DNA of 64,000 nt from Combretum micranthum. Lineage: Eukaryota; Streptophyta; Magnoliopsida; Myrtales; Combretaceae. A model generated the notes under the pieces. The model made no database searches and had not been told where the DNA came from. It saw nothing but the letters and a program-made list of their open reading frames with translations. Below are positions 1 to 12,072 of this stretch, piece after piece; the first letter of the stretch is position 1; each line of letters starts with the position of its first letter. Location: assembly GCA_024138025.1 (NCBI GenBank), contig JAMXBD010001446.1:186001-250000 (forward strand), read 5' to 3'. The position numbers and the translations under genes were made by a program.

Positions 1-632
1 TACTAAAATGTGATATTCAGCTCAGCATGTGTTTAATTCTAGTAAGAAGGGTAGATTGAGTGGAATCGATCAACATTATGCCTACCTTTATACACTATCA
101 TCCCAACCAACGTAACAAGGTCGTCGTAAGGGATAGGGATCGAGACAAGGTAGAGGAGGAGATTACATATGTGCCCATGTTGACATCAAACATGAGCTAC
201 TCCCTCACCATGGGTCCATGAGGTATTGCATCCTGCATCTCTCTTCGCTATCTCATTGTAGTTACATGCGAAGGTCTCCCTACATAGTCATTGATGCCAT
301 TTTAGAAACCATTAGCGAGAGCTCTAGCACTTAAAATTAGAAACCATTAGGAGGTTACATATATTTGTACTATATTATAGATTTATAAAATATAATTATA
401 TTATGTTTTCTTTCTTTTTTAGGGTATCTCTTGTATTAATTTAATAATTAATTGATGAATGTAATCCAAATATGTATTTAATTGAGAGATGTCGTATACA
501 TTTGTCTTTTGTAATTAAAATGTCCCTTATATTTTTACTTTTTATTAACTCCGATCTGACCCCTGATCTAAGAGCATGTCCGACTCAAACCTCAATCTGG
601 TTCTAACAACACTATTTATAATACTTATATAA
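1..632. other. Intergenic, nothing recognised
   Basis: Positions 1-300 are less AT-rich than what follows and could be an old gene or transposon fragment, but every frame is broken by stops within a few tens of codons and no domain is recognisable. The rest is AT-rich non-coding sequence. Confidence 0.5.
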
Positions 633-790
633 GGTAGTTAATTACAAAAATTGCTAAAATTCATGTAGTTAATTGCAAATTTGACAAGATTTAAGTAGTT
701 GATTGCAAAAATAGACAAAATTTTGATATCAGCTTAATACTTTTTTTAAGTAGTTAAATGCAAAAATAGGTAAAATTTAGGTATCAAATG
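633..790. repeat. Imperfect tandem repeat, about 30-45 bp units
   Basis: Four degenerate units of the form TAGTTAATTGCAAAAAT followed by an ACAAAATTT-like stretch begin near 638, 671, 702 and 749. They probably derive from a MITE or other degraded transposon. Terminal repeats and target duplication were not resolved. Confidence 0.5.
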
Positions 791-1351
791 TGATTATTGC
801 CCTTCTTCTTTTTCTTTTTATCTTTTTTTTTTATCATTATTTTGTATATGATAACTTTTATATCTTTTTTCAATTGTGCTTTTGACTTCTCAATATTAAG
901 TTACTACCACCAATTGTCGATACAAAGCTGTTATGTATAAGGAGTGTAGAATATGTGTAGGAGTCTGTTAATGACTTGTTTTAGTGGTTAATGAGTTTGT
1001 AGTGTGGGCAAGGCTTTGTTGATGAGTTATGTTTGTACAGATTGTAGTTTTTTTTTTTATTTGTATCCGAGTTTGTATCGGATATTTGCAATATGGTTAA
1101 GGAGTTTGGAATCGCTTTTCATATTGGATGTTTTAGAATTTAGTTTATATGGGCTATTTCATTGCTTTTCATTTCTTTTTAGAAGCACTATATCTCTTGA
1201 GATGAGATAAAAATAGCGATTGTTGCCGCAATATTAGAGATGTCAATGTGTCTTTCATGATTTTAGCATTTGTTTAGAAATCGTGTTGTTGTCTTGAAAA
1301 TACAAATTTAAAACCTAGCCTAAAATGGTGTTTTCAATACAAGTTTTGATT

Positions 1352-1428
1352 GTCAATGGCTTTGTAGCCTAGTGACATCTCTCTTGGTGTTCAAATCCTC
1401 CCTTATTCATTGTAATAGGGCAAAAAAA
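1352..1428 (+). mobile_element. Possible tRNA-derived SINE fragment
   Basis: An A-box-like TAGCCTAGTGAC (1365-1376) is followed by a B-box-like GGTGTTCAAATCC (1386-1398) and the segment ends in an A-run at 1422-1428. This order fits a short plant SINE with an internal Pol III promoter. The spacing between boxes is shorter than usual, so the copy would be internally deleted. A chance match cannot be excluded. Confidence 0.35.
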
Positions 1429-2640
1429 AGTTTTGATTGTAAATTGAGATCACATGATTTTGATTATAATATTCTTGGATTATTAAGAAAAGTGTCATAT
1501 TTTAGGGATTTCTTTATGGCAAAAACGTTATCTTCTTAGAGTAATGCAAATGATTCATTGAATTTTTATTTGTGCAAATACTTTGCTAAAGTTTTAAATA
1601 TTTTAAATAACATATTTAATTTAGTAAATTAGCAAAAGTTAAAATCGACCTATATTAAACATCAAAATTTAACCTTGTTAAATTTTGATCTTATTAATTG
1701 AAATGAGTATTATTCATCTATAATATTAAAAATCTAAAGAAAATCACACTTAATGTTTAGAACAAGTTCAATTATGATGACCTGAATTAAGATCCCTAAG
1801 TGCCATTTTAGTTCCTTAAGAGCCTCTCTTCTTAGCACCTTTTTATTATTTGGAATCTTTATTTTAATATTCTTATGTAAACCCCCTAAATTTTACACAC
1901 ACTTAATTTAAATTAATATTGAGAATAGACTATAAGTTTTGAAAATCTTTAAGAAAAACTCCCAATTTTTTTTATTTAAGGATGTTAAAATATAAACAGT
2001 ACAATTGTAGTTTAAAAATTAGAAATCATATCAATAAAATTTTAAAATATAAAATGTAATTCCCCATAATTTTTTCACAATTGAAGATCAATAGTGAATC
2101 GACACTTTAATGATGTAATTATTAAGATTTTGAAAATTTTAAAAGAACTATACAACTACTAAGAATCAATTTCGAAAAAAATAATTAGAAAACAATAAAC
2201 ATGCCTTGAAGACTCAAAACTCATAAATGAAAACTACATAATTAATAACCAAGTAAAACATTAACTTCTAATTCCTAAAATTATTTAAAACATTTGGGAT
2301 AGCTTAATTATAATGAAGTTATTTAAAATAACCCAGACCATAAAAAAAAGAATAATACTCATTAATAAATAAAATAAATAAATATATCATTGGTTAAACT
2401 CTAAATTCATCAAAATGTTGAATTAAATAACATCTAGCAATTAAATCCTGCAACAATCATAAACAAATATTCTCTTATGAACTTATAATTAAAAATAATA
2501 GTAATCTCTCATAGAAGCTATCTAGGTACCTCCTTAAAGAAGCTATTCACGAAGAAACAGCCTCTTAAGAAAGTAAATTCTCTTAGAATAGTTTTTAACG
2601 AAGAAACCCCTCAAGAAGCTAACGTCCACTTCCTTAGTAA
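1429..2640. other. AT-rich intergenic
   Basis: No open frame, terminal repeat or domain could be recognised in this strongly AT-rich stretch. Confidence 0.5.
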
Positions 2641-2663
2641 GCAACCTCTCTTAAAAGTTACCG

Positions 2664-2882
2664 TCTATAAATAAGAATACATTTGCCTCATCATTCTCTA
2701 CATCTTCTCTCACTCCATCTACTTAATCATATCATCTTTCACTCTCCCCTTCTGCCTCTTCCAAACAAATATACAACACTATCACTACCTTAAGATAAAT
2801 CTAGGAGCTACAAGTAAGAAGTCACAAGAATATGAGGATTGCATCAATAAGGATTAGGGATAAATCTCTTCCATCTAGAGGT
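2664..2882 (+). promoter_or_regulatory. Promoter-like TATA, leader and splice donor
   Basis: A TATA box (TCTATAAATAAG, 2664-2675) is followed by about 200 bp of C/T-rich leader and then by a good 5' splice donor (AGAG|GTAAGTG, GT at 2881). No coding exon follows. The same layout occurs in the LTRs at 5338-8120 and 54218-58271, so this is more likely the promoter of an LTR remnant than of a host gene. One ATG (2832) lies in the leader. Confidence 0.35.
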
Positions 2883-3469
2883 AAGTGATTTTATTTCAAA
2901 TAGATAAGTTAATGATTGGATGGAAATTGGAGAATGATAAATATCACACTTATGATTATGAAGAGACAGTAGGATGCCACGTCTAAATTTATTAATACCT
3001 TAAAGATTGTAATATAATTGTTTGATTAAGAAAAAATATCACATTGGTAGAATATTAATTATTTCTAGAATTAGGTTCCGAACTAAGAGATTACTATAGA
3101 AATATCTTGTGTTGGTAGACTAATAGATATTATGTTTGTGATTGATATCCAAAATAATTATAAGTGGAGATATAAATTTAATTAAGTGGAGTTTTTTTTT
3201 TATAAGCATAGGAAAGTAAGAAACCGATCATCCTATGCTATGATATTTATGTATCTGATCAAAGTTATTTAATATGAGAAAATTGTCAATTGTAGTGATA
3301 ATCGATTCATCTATAAAGGAGAAACTAATAGTTGATTAATTAAGTAAACTAAGCTTATATCTATGTACTTGTTGTTTAGAAGTTGCTTGAATACAAGTTA
3401 AGAATTAAGTCGTTGATCATTTAATTCTAGTAATATACATGGATAAGTAGTTATTGGCCAATTGTAAAC

Positions 3470-4640
3470 TGTAAACCCCTAAAAATTTCAATAAGTCATA
3501 AAGCAAACACTAGGGTAAACGTTGATATCAGAACCCCATTTTGCATCGATTTGGTATAAAACCCTAGAAACCTTAATGCGATAGTGATAAACTTGATATA
3601 CTTAAAATATGACTTATACGAAATCAGCTAACAAAACCTAAGGTCGAAAGCATGCATCATCTGCACGAACCAAATATCTAACAAATTATTTGATACAATA
3701 AATATCGTATTGGATAATTATAATGTCAGATAATAAACACGTAAATGGAGAAAATATAATAATATATTGTACTACAACCAGATAATAAAAAATTGAATTC
3801 ATATATTGGTATCAATAAATTAATTAGGGCTTTAGTATAATAAACTGATCATAATACTAACATTTCTATTGATAACATATCTTTATATCTATCTTTTCCA
3901 AGTAATATTCAAGTACAATGATTTTTGTATTTGCAAATCAACTTTATGCCAGTTATGGTACACATGTAAGTGCATTAAGAGATAAGAGTAGATTTAATGT
4001 TTGTACTTTTTCTTCTTTTTTCCTTCCTTCCTTTCTTTTTTTTCCCTTCTTCTCCCTTACGCTGTCCCCCTTCTCCTTCCTCCTCTCACTTTTATTTATC
4101 CATTTTCTTATTAAATATATTCATCTTACATACATCTTACCAAGGTACACCTATAGTATACCTTTGTGTAAGCTAATTTATAATCTAAGTGTCCTTTTAT
4201 TTCCTTCCCCCGATATGACATCACATCCTCCTTTCTTTCTTTTCTTTTCCTCCTTTTGTTTGTTTCCTTCTCTCCTTTCCTTCTTTTTAAGTGTTGTCGG
4301 CCCCACTTCCCCATTCCCCTCCTCTCAACCCTCATTATCTTCTATAAACACCTATCCTCCTTTTTCACATCCATTCATTTGTGAATTTCTCTAACTTAAC
4401 CCTCTTTCATTTCTCTCCTTCGCTTTTCTTCTCTTCTCCTTTCTCCCCCCTTTGCTGCCCTATACTCTGCCTTTCGGCCCCCTTTTATTCTCACATACAC
4501 TCACCACACCTTCAAGTAGGCAAAAACCATCTCCAACCTTTACTATCTTTGGTGTATACAATGCTTATAGTGGAGGAAACACCACCATTCATCATACATT
4601 TCCCAATGATGTCTCAAGCTAAGAAGAGGAAATGATAATT
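3470..4640 (+). mobile_element. Probable 5' part of a large LTR (54218-type)
   Basis: The segment starts TGTAAACCCCTAAAAATTT, resembling the TGTAAGCCCCCGAATTTTTT start of the solo LTR at 54218. A TATA box lies at 4343, 873 bp in, compared with 877 bp in the 54218 LTR. It is followed by a pyrimidine-rich leader with no ATG until 4560. The open frame through 3918-4394 is only this pyrimidine-rich leader. The 3' end was not found; it may be truncated or interrupted by the element at 5338. Confidence 0.4.
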
Positions 4641-5332
4641 ACCTCCATTTTGTCTTATGTTTTGGTGTAATATGGAGCCAAAGTTTCAATGTTTTAACCT
4701 GAGAGATTTAAGAATGTTTCTTTTCTTTCCTTAAGCACACACCACAAGCTCTATATGAAGGCTCAACAAACCATTTTGAGATCATCATATTTAGAGTGAT
4801 GATGGGCCTTAGATAAAATGAGCCATCATTTCCCATTCACAACACAAGATCATGCTTAAGAAACTTGTCATAATGTATAACTTCCTAGCATAATTATCAT
4901 TAGGTGCAAGGATGGCTAAAAATTACTAAATATGAAGAAAAGGTTAGAGGTGTTATTTGAAAACCTTATGAATACTTTCCTTATTTAGTAAACTTAGCAC
5001 CTTAAGAGGGAAATTCTATGATCTCATGATCTATTCCATTTAAGATGGTGTTTTCTTTTTAAAGGATGACTTGAATATAATGAAGCACCATCCTTCCTTT
5101 TCTTTATAAACATGAAGCTTACAAGAACTATCATAAGTTCAAGTTTCTTTCTTTTCTAAAAGAGTGTTACAACGGTAGTTAAAAAACAATGCATGAGCAT
5201 TGGAGTGAAGAAAATGGAGGAGGAAACTCTCCTCATCCTTTTTCCTAAATGTGTCGAGACCATAAGGCATTAAGGAGAGGATAGAGTTATTTTTCTTTAA
5301 GCTTACCTTAATTATAACACTCTAAACAAAGA
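4641..5332. other. Non-coding, possibly LTR interior
   Basis: No coding signal. If the LTR starting at 3470 is real, this is its continuation, cut by the solo LTR inserted at 5338. Confidence 0.35.
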
Positions 5333-5878
5333 AAAGGTGTAATAGCCATGCTTTTATTCCCAATATCATATTATATATAAGTGATTATAGTTTCTTATTA
5401 AAATAAATAAATAATATGTATATATTTGAGTAGTGTAGAATAATTATGTTTGCATTAGTATAATAAATACTTAATATTAATTTACATATTGATGTGGTAT
5501 ATGGAATGAGTAATATTAGATATATATATATATATATTTCAAATGGAGTGTAGCAGATTTTTTTTAGGAAACCAAAAAGCTAAATAAATGCTTTTAGTTT
5601 ACTTAAATTAATAACATTAATTAATTCTAATTAAAAACTACTTTATGACTTTTGTGGGCTGCCTTGAAAGTCAAACATTGGATAAACATTAAGCCAAAAT
5701 ACCCAAACTTCGTCCAAAATCAGACCACCCCCAAAACAACCCTCAAACAAGCACAAAACCCATTATTTTCTCTCCCAAAGCCACCCCAACTTCAAGACCA
5801 AGATCCACATCCAAATTCTTGCAAGTTGGCCACCAAAAGATCATTCTAAAGCCTTGAAAACCAAGCCCAAAGATTTGA

Positions 5879-5886
5879 GGTAAGTT
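5879..5886 (+). promoter_or_regulatory. Splice donor-like site in LTR leader
   Basis: GAG|GTAAGTTT (GT at 5880-5881) follows about 115 bp of C/A-rich leader that contains no ATG (5764-5879). It would pair with the acceptor at 7711-7712, giving an intron of about 1.8 kb inside the LTR. Splicing is inferred, not observed. Confidence 0.35.
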
Positions 5887-6268
5887 TGAGTTACATTTGA
5901 TGCAAGTTTCATAGTGTGGAGTTTGTTAAATGTGAATTTGATATGCATATATGTGTTGGTGATGTATTGATGAAGGTTTGGGCTACCAATGAAGTATAAT
6001 ATATGCATGTTTAGTAGTTGGAGTGTGAGAATGAAAATGGAATGATGTATGAGTAGTGTAGTAAGGGTTAAGTGAAGTTGAGCTTGTTGAAAGTTGTATT
6101 GATTGGAGGGTAGAGATTAAAGTGAAATGATGTTGTTTAATGAGTTGGAAATGTATAATAGATGAGGTGGAGTTCATATATCAAGTTATAGAGAGCTAAG
6201 AAAGTGTTTTGGTTGAAGTTAAAAGTGTTAAAGTTTGAAAAATTTCGTATAACTATCTCTACACCTGT

Positions 6269-6528
6269 CAAAACACCCCTGTTGCTAAGGGTGTAGTGCT
6301 CTCAGATCAAAAATTTCATTTCCCCTTAGTTGAAACGGCCTCCAAAACACCCTGTTGCCAAGGGTGTAGTGCTCTCGGATCAAAAATTTCATTTCCCCTT
6401 AGTTGAAACGGCCTCCAAAACACCCCTTTGCCAAGGGTGTAGTGCTCTCGGATAAAAAATTTCACTTCCCCTGAGTCAAAACGGCCTTCAAAACACCCCG
6501 TTGCCAAGGGTGTAGCGCTCGCGGATTT
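6269..6528. repeat. 73-74 bp tandem repeat, about 3.5 copies
   Basis: Units start at 6269, 6343, 6416 and 6489, each beginning CAAAACACC and carrying AGGGTGTAGTGCTCTCGG and TTTCATTTCCCCTTAG. The units are highly similar, so amplification is recent. The array sits inside the solo LTR and is GC-richer than its surroundings. The open frame on the minus strand (6316-6600) is a by-product of the repeat. Confidence 0.9.
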
Positions 6529-7712
6529 CTTCCCTGACGCGACACTGTTTTGTAAATTAGTCATAACTTTTTCATCCGACCTCCGATTGAGGTGATTCAA
6601 ATTGCGTTAAAAGGCTTAAAAAGAGATCTACAACTTTAATGTTTTAAGTTTTTACAAAATAAAAACTTATCAAGGCCGAATTTTCGTTTCTTTTCAGCTG
6701 ATACATTTTCCAAACAAAGTTAAAAATTGTTTTTGTTTGTTTTATGTGTATTTGCTTTAACAAATGGATCTTTTAGACTAAAATGAGATAGATTATGATA
6801 ATTGATGTGTTATGATGATCAAGTGATATAATTAAGCATGATTTAAGGATATTTGTATGATTTAATAAATTATTGATTATCTTTACTTGTTTTAGGATCT
6901 TGTGATAACTTATTTGAATTTACTTGAATGGTTAAGTATGAGATTAGTTAATATACATATACTTGAACTAAGTGTGAGTTTGTTATTTTTTTTACAGTGA
7001 TTGATTCTCATTCGGTTATTCCCATTGACTCTCAAGCTAGTACAGGTACGCAGTAACTTGTTTGTTCTTTGCTTAGGATAGGCATATCTTTAATAAACTT
7101 TAATATGGAAAAAACTTAAACCTTTGTTTGAATTGGATGTCTCTTACGCTATTTAAACCCGTATCTGGCCTAGATGGCAGATCGGTATCCGGTTCGGGGA
7201 GTAGCACCTTGCTCAGATTGGGGGCACGGTAGATTAGGCGCTTAGGCCACCCCTGTCTTTTGATAAGACTTTCCTAAGTGGTACGGGGTAACTGATTGGG
7301 AAAATGGTATCGGTGTAACATTTGCTTAAGCTTAAAATGAAATAATATGATTTAGTTCAAAGGTTTATGGGAACAGTTGGACTAATTGATGTTATGGACT
7401 AAGATAAGTGAAGTTGTGTAACGGCTGTTAACCCTAGATGAAGTTATTTCTCTTTTATGGATATATCATCTAGGAGATATAAGTGTCCGAACTACTTATA
7501 TCAACTCCCTGAGCGTCGTGATCGTTACTCAGGACCCTAAATATCCTTATTGTTCGGAGTTTGAATACTCCAGTGATGTTTGACTAATTAAAGATTATCT
7601 AATAAATGAATGATTGTCACATTGCACTATAGTTTAAGATCGTGTGAGCTATTACGCATTTGTTTTTGTTACTTGTGTACTGGGCCTCTGGCTCATATTT
7701 TATCCTTTTCAG

Positions 7713-7789
7713 GTATGGATGACGAATTCTATACATGTATGGGATATGGATCGGATTTTGAGGAGTTCTTAGATGATTGGAAGCAGTAG
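7713..7789 (+). other. Short acidic exon-like ORF in LTR (24 aa)
   Basis: A T-rich stretch ending CTTTTCAG (AG at 7711-7712) is followed by GT and then ATG at 7715. The frame encodes 24 residues, starting MDDEFY and containing MGYGSDFEEFLDDW, with a TAG stop at 7787-7789. Because the upstream leader (5764-5879) has no ATG, this would be the first AUG of a spliced transcript. A related frame occurs at the same place in the second LTR copy (30082-30144). It could instead be a by-product of conserved LTR polyadenylation-region sequence. Confidence 0.4.
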
Positions 7790-8125
7790 AGACGACCTTG
7801 ACGTTGATGGAACCCTTATGTAATAGAATAGCTATATGTACATATATGCTTTGAAAACTTATATATTAGTTAATAGGATTTTTGTTATCTTTTGATATAT
7901 TTTGTAAATGGCTTGTTTACGAGCCTTGTTGTATGTATGTATGTATATATATGGTTGTATTATGTACTATTAGTGATAAAGTTTATTCTTATAAGACATT
8001 TAGGCAAATAACTATACAAATTGATCCTGGATTACAACCTTACATATAATACTGCAGATTATATGTGGTTGGGGAACTGGGTTTGCCTATTTTAAATATA
8101 GGGGTAAATGGGGACTTACAAAAGG

Positions 8126-9864
8126 AAAGCTTCTTTCCCTTTTTTTTTTCCTTGGCTATGAGCCTCAAAAGACTCACAAGTGTAAGTTCTAAGTTTTGTT
8201 CTTTATATAATCATCCTAAAAGTCCAATAAAGGAGTTTAAGTGCAATAGCAAACAAAGACAAAGAGAAAGCATTATGCTTCCTTAATCATATACATGTCA
8301 AAACCCTAAGGATTAAATTAGGATGTGATATCAACTTATTTTTCTTAAAGTTGTGAACCTTTTATTTTAGCTCACAAGCAAGAACTTGAAAGCGCAAGGA
8401 GGAACTGTCACAAGAAACATCCTCCTCTCTTTCTCCTAGGTAAGTCGTGGACTTAAAGACTCTAGAGGAAGCTACTAAGCTTTACTTTCTTTTATCACAA
8501 CTTAAGAAATCTATGAGCTTAGTATAAACTTAAGCTTAAACAAGGATATAAGCTTAGAGCTTATCTTTTTCTTTAATGTCTAAAACCTTAAGGAACAAGT
8601 TAAGGTATGATTTCAAACTTTCTTTGATGATAAAAGCTCTTATTTTCAAGCTTAGGAGTAGAAACTTAAAGTATACTATAGAGAAAGTAATAAAAAGAAC
8701 CCCCACCCTCTTTTGTCAAATCATGTCAAGACCTACGCGGAGATTAAGAGCATCCCACAACTTTTAATCTCCTTTTGAAGTCATTTTACAAAAGGCATAA
8801 AACATTAGTGTAGATAATAACCTTATAAATGTAGTAAAAGGGAGTCTTAGAAGCAATATATTATCCATCAAGATGCAAATGTTAATATGATCAACAAATG
8901 TTCATCCAAACTACTTGAATAACCTTTTTGAACCTTTAAGATACTTGAATATTCTCAGTAGATAACATTAGAAATGGAAGGAAAACCTTAGAAAAACATC
9001 AATACAAGAAGAAAACCCTAAAGAACTGAATGTCATCCTTACTTTTTTTAGACCATCCCGATCCCTATTGAAGAAAATTACATAAAAAAATGGATAGAGT
9101 ATTCAAAAACGATGGAAAATGACTGCTCATAAGAAAAAATCAGACTTAAAACAACCAAGATATAGCTCATTTGAGGAAAAACTACGTAATTGGGAAATAT
9201 AGTGAGAATAGTTACTTAAAAAAGTTTTAGTAAGATTCTTATTGTGCTATACATTTCTTTGATAAAGAGATCTTGTGTTGAAGTTAAAATTACCCCAAGG
9301 ATTATTACAATTAACAAGTGACTATAGTCAATGAGTATTTTCTTATGATTTAAGTTTGTGCTTGTAATTTAGTTGCACAAGAAATGTTAAGAATATAATA
9401 AAATGATGTATGTTTGTGGAATATGGATCTTGCATGTGCTTTTATGCATGTGCGACAAAAACATACTTAACACAACATAACACTAAAGTGGTTGATTATG
9501 TTCTTGGTTGAACCTTTCTTGTGATTTGTGAATATCCGAACATTGTTTGGTTACTGCTAAAGAAAAACTAACCTTATTTGGCTCAATTAAGAAACAACTC
9601 ATGCATAGCATTTGGAGTCATATGTAGAAGCCTGTTAGTACTGTATGGGGGATTGGATGGGCTACAATCATAGCTAGGACTACTGACCTTGCCCCTTCTT
9701 AAAAAGCTACAATGCTTGGGGAATGCGACCTTAATTTTGGAGCTATGCTAGCATCAATCGCTATGGCCACGTGCCTAGGACCAGTGGGGTTTAGGATCAC
9801 AGAGATCCTCAAAAAAGAATTACCTAATCCATGTCATAGAGGGTGTAAATCTGTTTTACACATT
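8126..9864. other. Intergenic, splice-donor-like motif only
   Basis: No gene found. A CTCCTAG|GTAAGTCG donor-like motif occurs at about 8440 after a C/T-rich patch, similar to the LTR leaders. About 9600-9870 has higher GC and could be an old LTR fragment, but this could not be tied to a family. Confidence 0.4.
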
Positions 9865-9872
9865 GTTTTCGG

Positions 9873-10315
9873 CAATGTTGTTAAAATCGGAGGGGTTTGA
9901 CATGGATAGGCTAAGGGGTCGGGGGTCGGGGGTCGAGGGGTCGGATCGGGGTCGAATCGAGATCACGAAAAGTAAAAAAATAAGGGATAATTAATTATGA
10001 AAAACTAATATATTGTCATCACTCAATTAAATCTATATTGGATCAAATTCATTATTAATTATTAAATAATATGATTTAATGATTATATTTTATAAATTTA
10101 CAATAAAGTATAATAAATATTTAAATTTCTAGTTTTTTATTTGTTTTATTTTTATTTTTTCCAATCTGGGTCAACCAGGTTCAACCGCCCGGGTCGACAG
10201 GGTTAATTCGGATTTCGCTGGTTCGTTACAAAAATGAGTCTTAGGCGAGACCTGGCTCGACATTAGTGCCGGTTCAGGTCGAATCGGCCGGTCTGGGCCG
10301 GTTATGACAACCATG
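9873..10315. mobile_element. Non-autonomous hAT element (443 bp)
   Basis: The flanks are a perfect 8-bp duplication GTTTTCGG (9865-9872 and 10316-10323). The terminal inverted repeats are CAATGTTGTTAAAATCGG on the left and, as reverse complement, CATGGTTGTCATAACCGG on the right. Subterminal regions are rich in GGTCGG/CCGGGTCGA motifs, as in plant hAT elements. No transposase is encoded. Confidence 0.75.
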
Positions 10316-10323
10316 GTTTTCGG

Positions 10324-11236
10324 ATAACTATATATATGTGTGTCTCATTTGGTTGATTGCACTGCATATATTTGGTAATAATAATAAAAACTTGTTTGGT
10401 CATTTGCTTGTTTGATATGTTTTGAAGAGATATCTTACTAAGTTGGATATAGCTTACCTCGTAACAATTTTCTTTTGCAAAGAAAATTGAAAGCTGTGAT
10501 TGGGATAAGATCTAAATGTACGTAGAAGAGATCAAACAAGTTAGTTAGAGGATTAGGAAGTTGATGGACTAAACTTAGTTGAGAGGAAAAGATTTGAAAC
10601 TTCATTATCTCTTTCTTGAACTTTCTCTTTCCTCTAATAACTTCTTTTAATAGTAGTTGATAGATATATCTAAGTTTATCTTCTATTTATCTTTTGATAG
10701 GGTATCCGATTCTCTATGGTCTTTATGATTTATGGAAATATCCGGTATACTAAATATTTTCACAATAAATATAAATGTATAACTAGTAGAGATAATTAAT
10801 AAGTCATACAAACTCGACTTGCAAGACAGTTCTGATACATGGGTGCACATATAATAAATGTTTAGGGCATTTTTTTTATCGAAATCACATTTTAAAATGT
10901 GATTTAAGTATGGTTTTACTTTTAGAAATCCATTCGTAAATGCAATTTTAATTTGCTTTTAGAAATCACATTATCACTTGCTTTTTTTTTAAAAAAAATC
11001 ACAAGTCATAAAAATTTTTTTTTGGTAGTTTTTCAAATTTTATTATGACACAAATGCGGTTTGATTTGGCTTATCTGCTAAATTGAATCTTATGTTATAA
11101 TTAGTTTTCTTTTAATTTTGAGCATGGCCATACAATTTGGTTTGTATTTTCGAACTGAAAAGAACGGTTCAATACAGTTTAGTTGCATTTCAAATCATTT
11201 GATTTTAATTTTTAAAATAAAAAACACCTATCAAGT
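10324..11236. other. AT-rich intergenic
   Basis: No coding or structured element recognised. Confidence 0.5.
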
Positions 11237-11320
11237 CATATTTCTTATCATTAATGGTACTATAAAAAATTATTAAGACATATTTCTTATCATTAATGGT
11301 ACTATAAAAAATTAATATTT
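11237..11320. repeat. 42-bp tandem duplication, 2 copies
   Basis: A 42-bp unit starting CATATTTCTTATCATTAATG is repeated directly at 11237 and 11279 with near-perfect identity, indicating a recent local duplication. Confidence 0.9.
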
Positions 11321-11393
11321 GAAATTAATTATTTACCCAAATTAATATGTCAAACATCTAGTGGAGAAAGATATCATCCATCATAAACTATAC

Positions 11394-11711
11394 TTGGGTA
11401 AATTACTAAAAAAGATATTAACATTTGAAGTGGTTCAAAAGAGAATCAATGTTGTGGATAAATTCATTTAAGGTATTAAGATTTTATAAAGTGAGTCAAA
11501 TAAAGTATTAATAATCAACTATTAAAGAAAATTTTTGAAACGAAGGTAATTCAAATATTAATACATTAAATGAATTTTGCAAAATATTGATACCTCATTT
11601 GATTCAATTTGCGAAATGTTACTACTTATTTAATCACTTGAAAGTTGAAACGTTGATATTTTAAATGAATTTATCTCCAAATGTTGATACATTCTATTAT
11701 AATTTATCCAA
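11394..11711. mobile_element. Inverted-repeat MITE (about 320 bp)
   Basis: The left arm (TTGGGTAAATTACTA... with ATTAACATTTGAAG) is complementary to the right arm (CCAAATGTTGATACATTC...AATTTATCCAA) over more than 100 bp with mismatches. Phrases such as GATAAATTCATTTAA recur in both arms. It could fold into a long hairpin. The target duplication was not resolved. Confidence 0.6.
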
Positions 11712-12072
11712 ATATATTTAGATACTAGTGTCCTTCTCTTAAATTTTCTTAAACTATAATAAATATATCTGAGTTGACAAATTATAATATGTTATTCTAA
11801 TATAGGATGTAAATTTTAATATGTTTTATTTTTAATCAATACACTATCAATTACATAAACCAATAAGTAAATAGTGATAGAAGTGAACTGATTCGTAAGA
11901 CAAATAAAAAAAATTATGAATACTAGAGGTTAAAACTTTAAGATTAACATATTCATAGACATGATTCAACCAATGAAACATGAGACAAGCAATAAAATTA
12001 TATTTTAATAATTTTTTTATACGATTAATAAACGCATGTTACATCTAAATACTGTGAAAAGCAAGTAATTAA

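Larger units (their letters stand above)
5338..8120 (+). mobile_element. Solo LTR, 2.78 kb, family A copy 1
   Basis: The unit begins TGTAATAGCC and ends GGGGACTTACA, with 5'-TG and 3'-CA ends typical of an LTR. It is flanked on both sides by AAAGG (5333-5337 and 8121-8125), a 5-bp target-site duplication. No PBS, polypurine tract or gag-pol follows, so it is a solo LTR left by recombination between the two LTRs. The 3' kilobase (about 7070-8120) is clearly similar, in the same orientation, to 29450-30534. Large LTRs with this kind of ending suggest a Ty3/gypsy, possibly Tat-like, origin; that lineage is an inference. Confidence 0.8.

Noticed and set aside
1352..1428. Possible tRNA gene
   Set aside because: A- and B-box-like words are present but the spacing is too short and no cloverleaf can be drawn; reported only as a possible SINE fragment.
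3918..4394. 158-codon open frame rich in Ser/Phe/Leu
   Set aside because: It is produced by a pyrimidine-rich leader; the similar leader at 55000-55260 gives the same kind of frame.
6316..6600. Minus-strand frame of 94 codons with repeats
   Set aside because: It runs through the 73-bp tandem array in an LTR; a by-product of the repeat.
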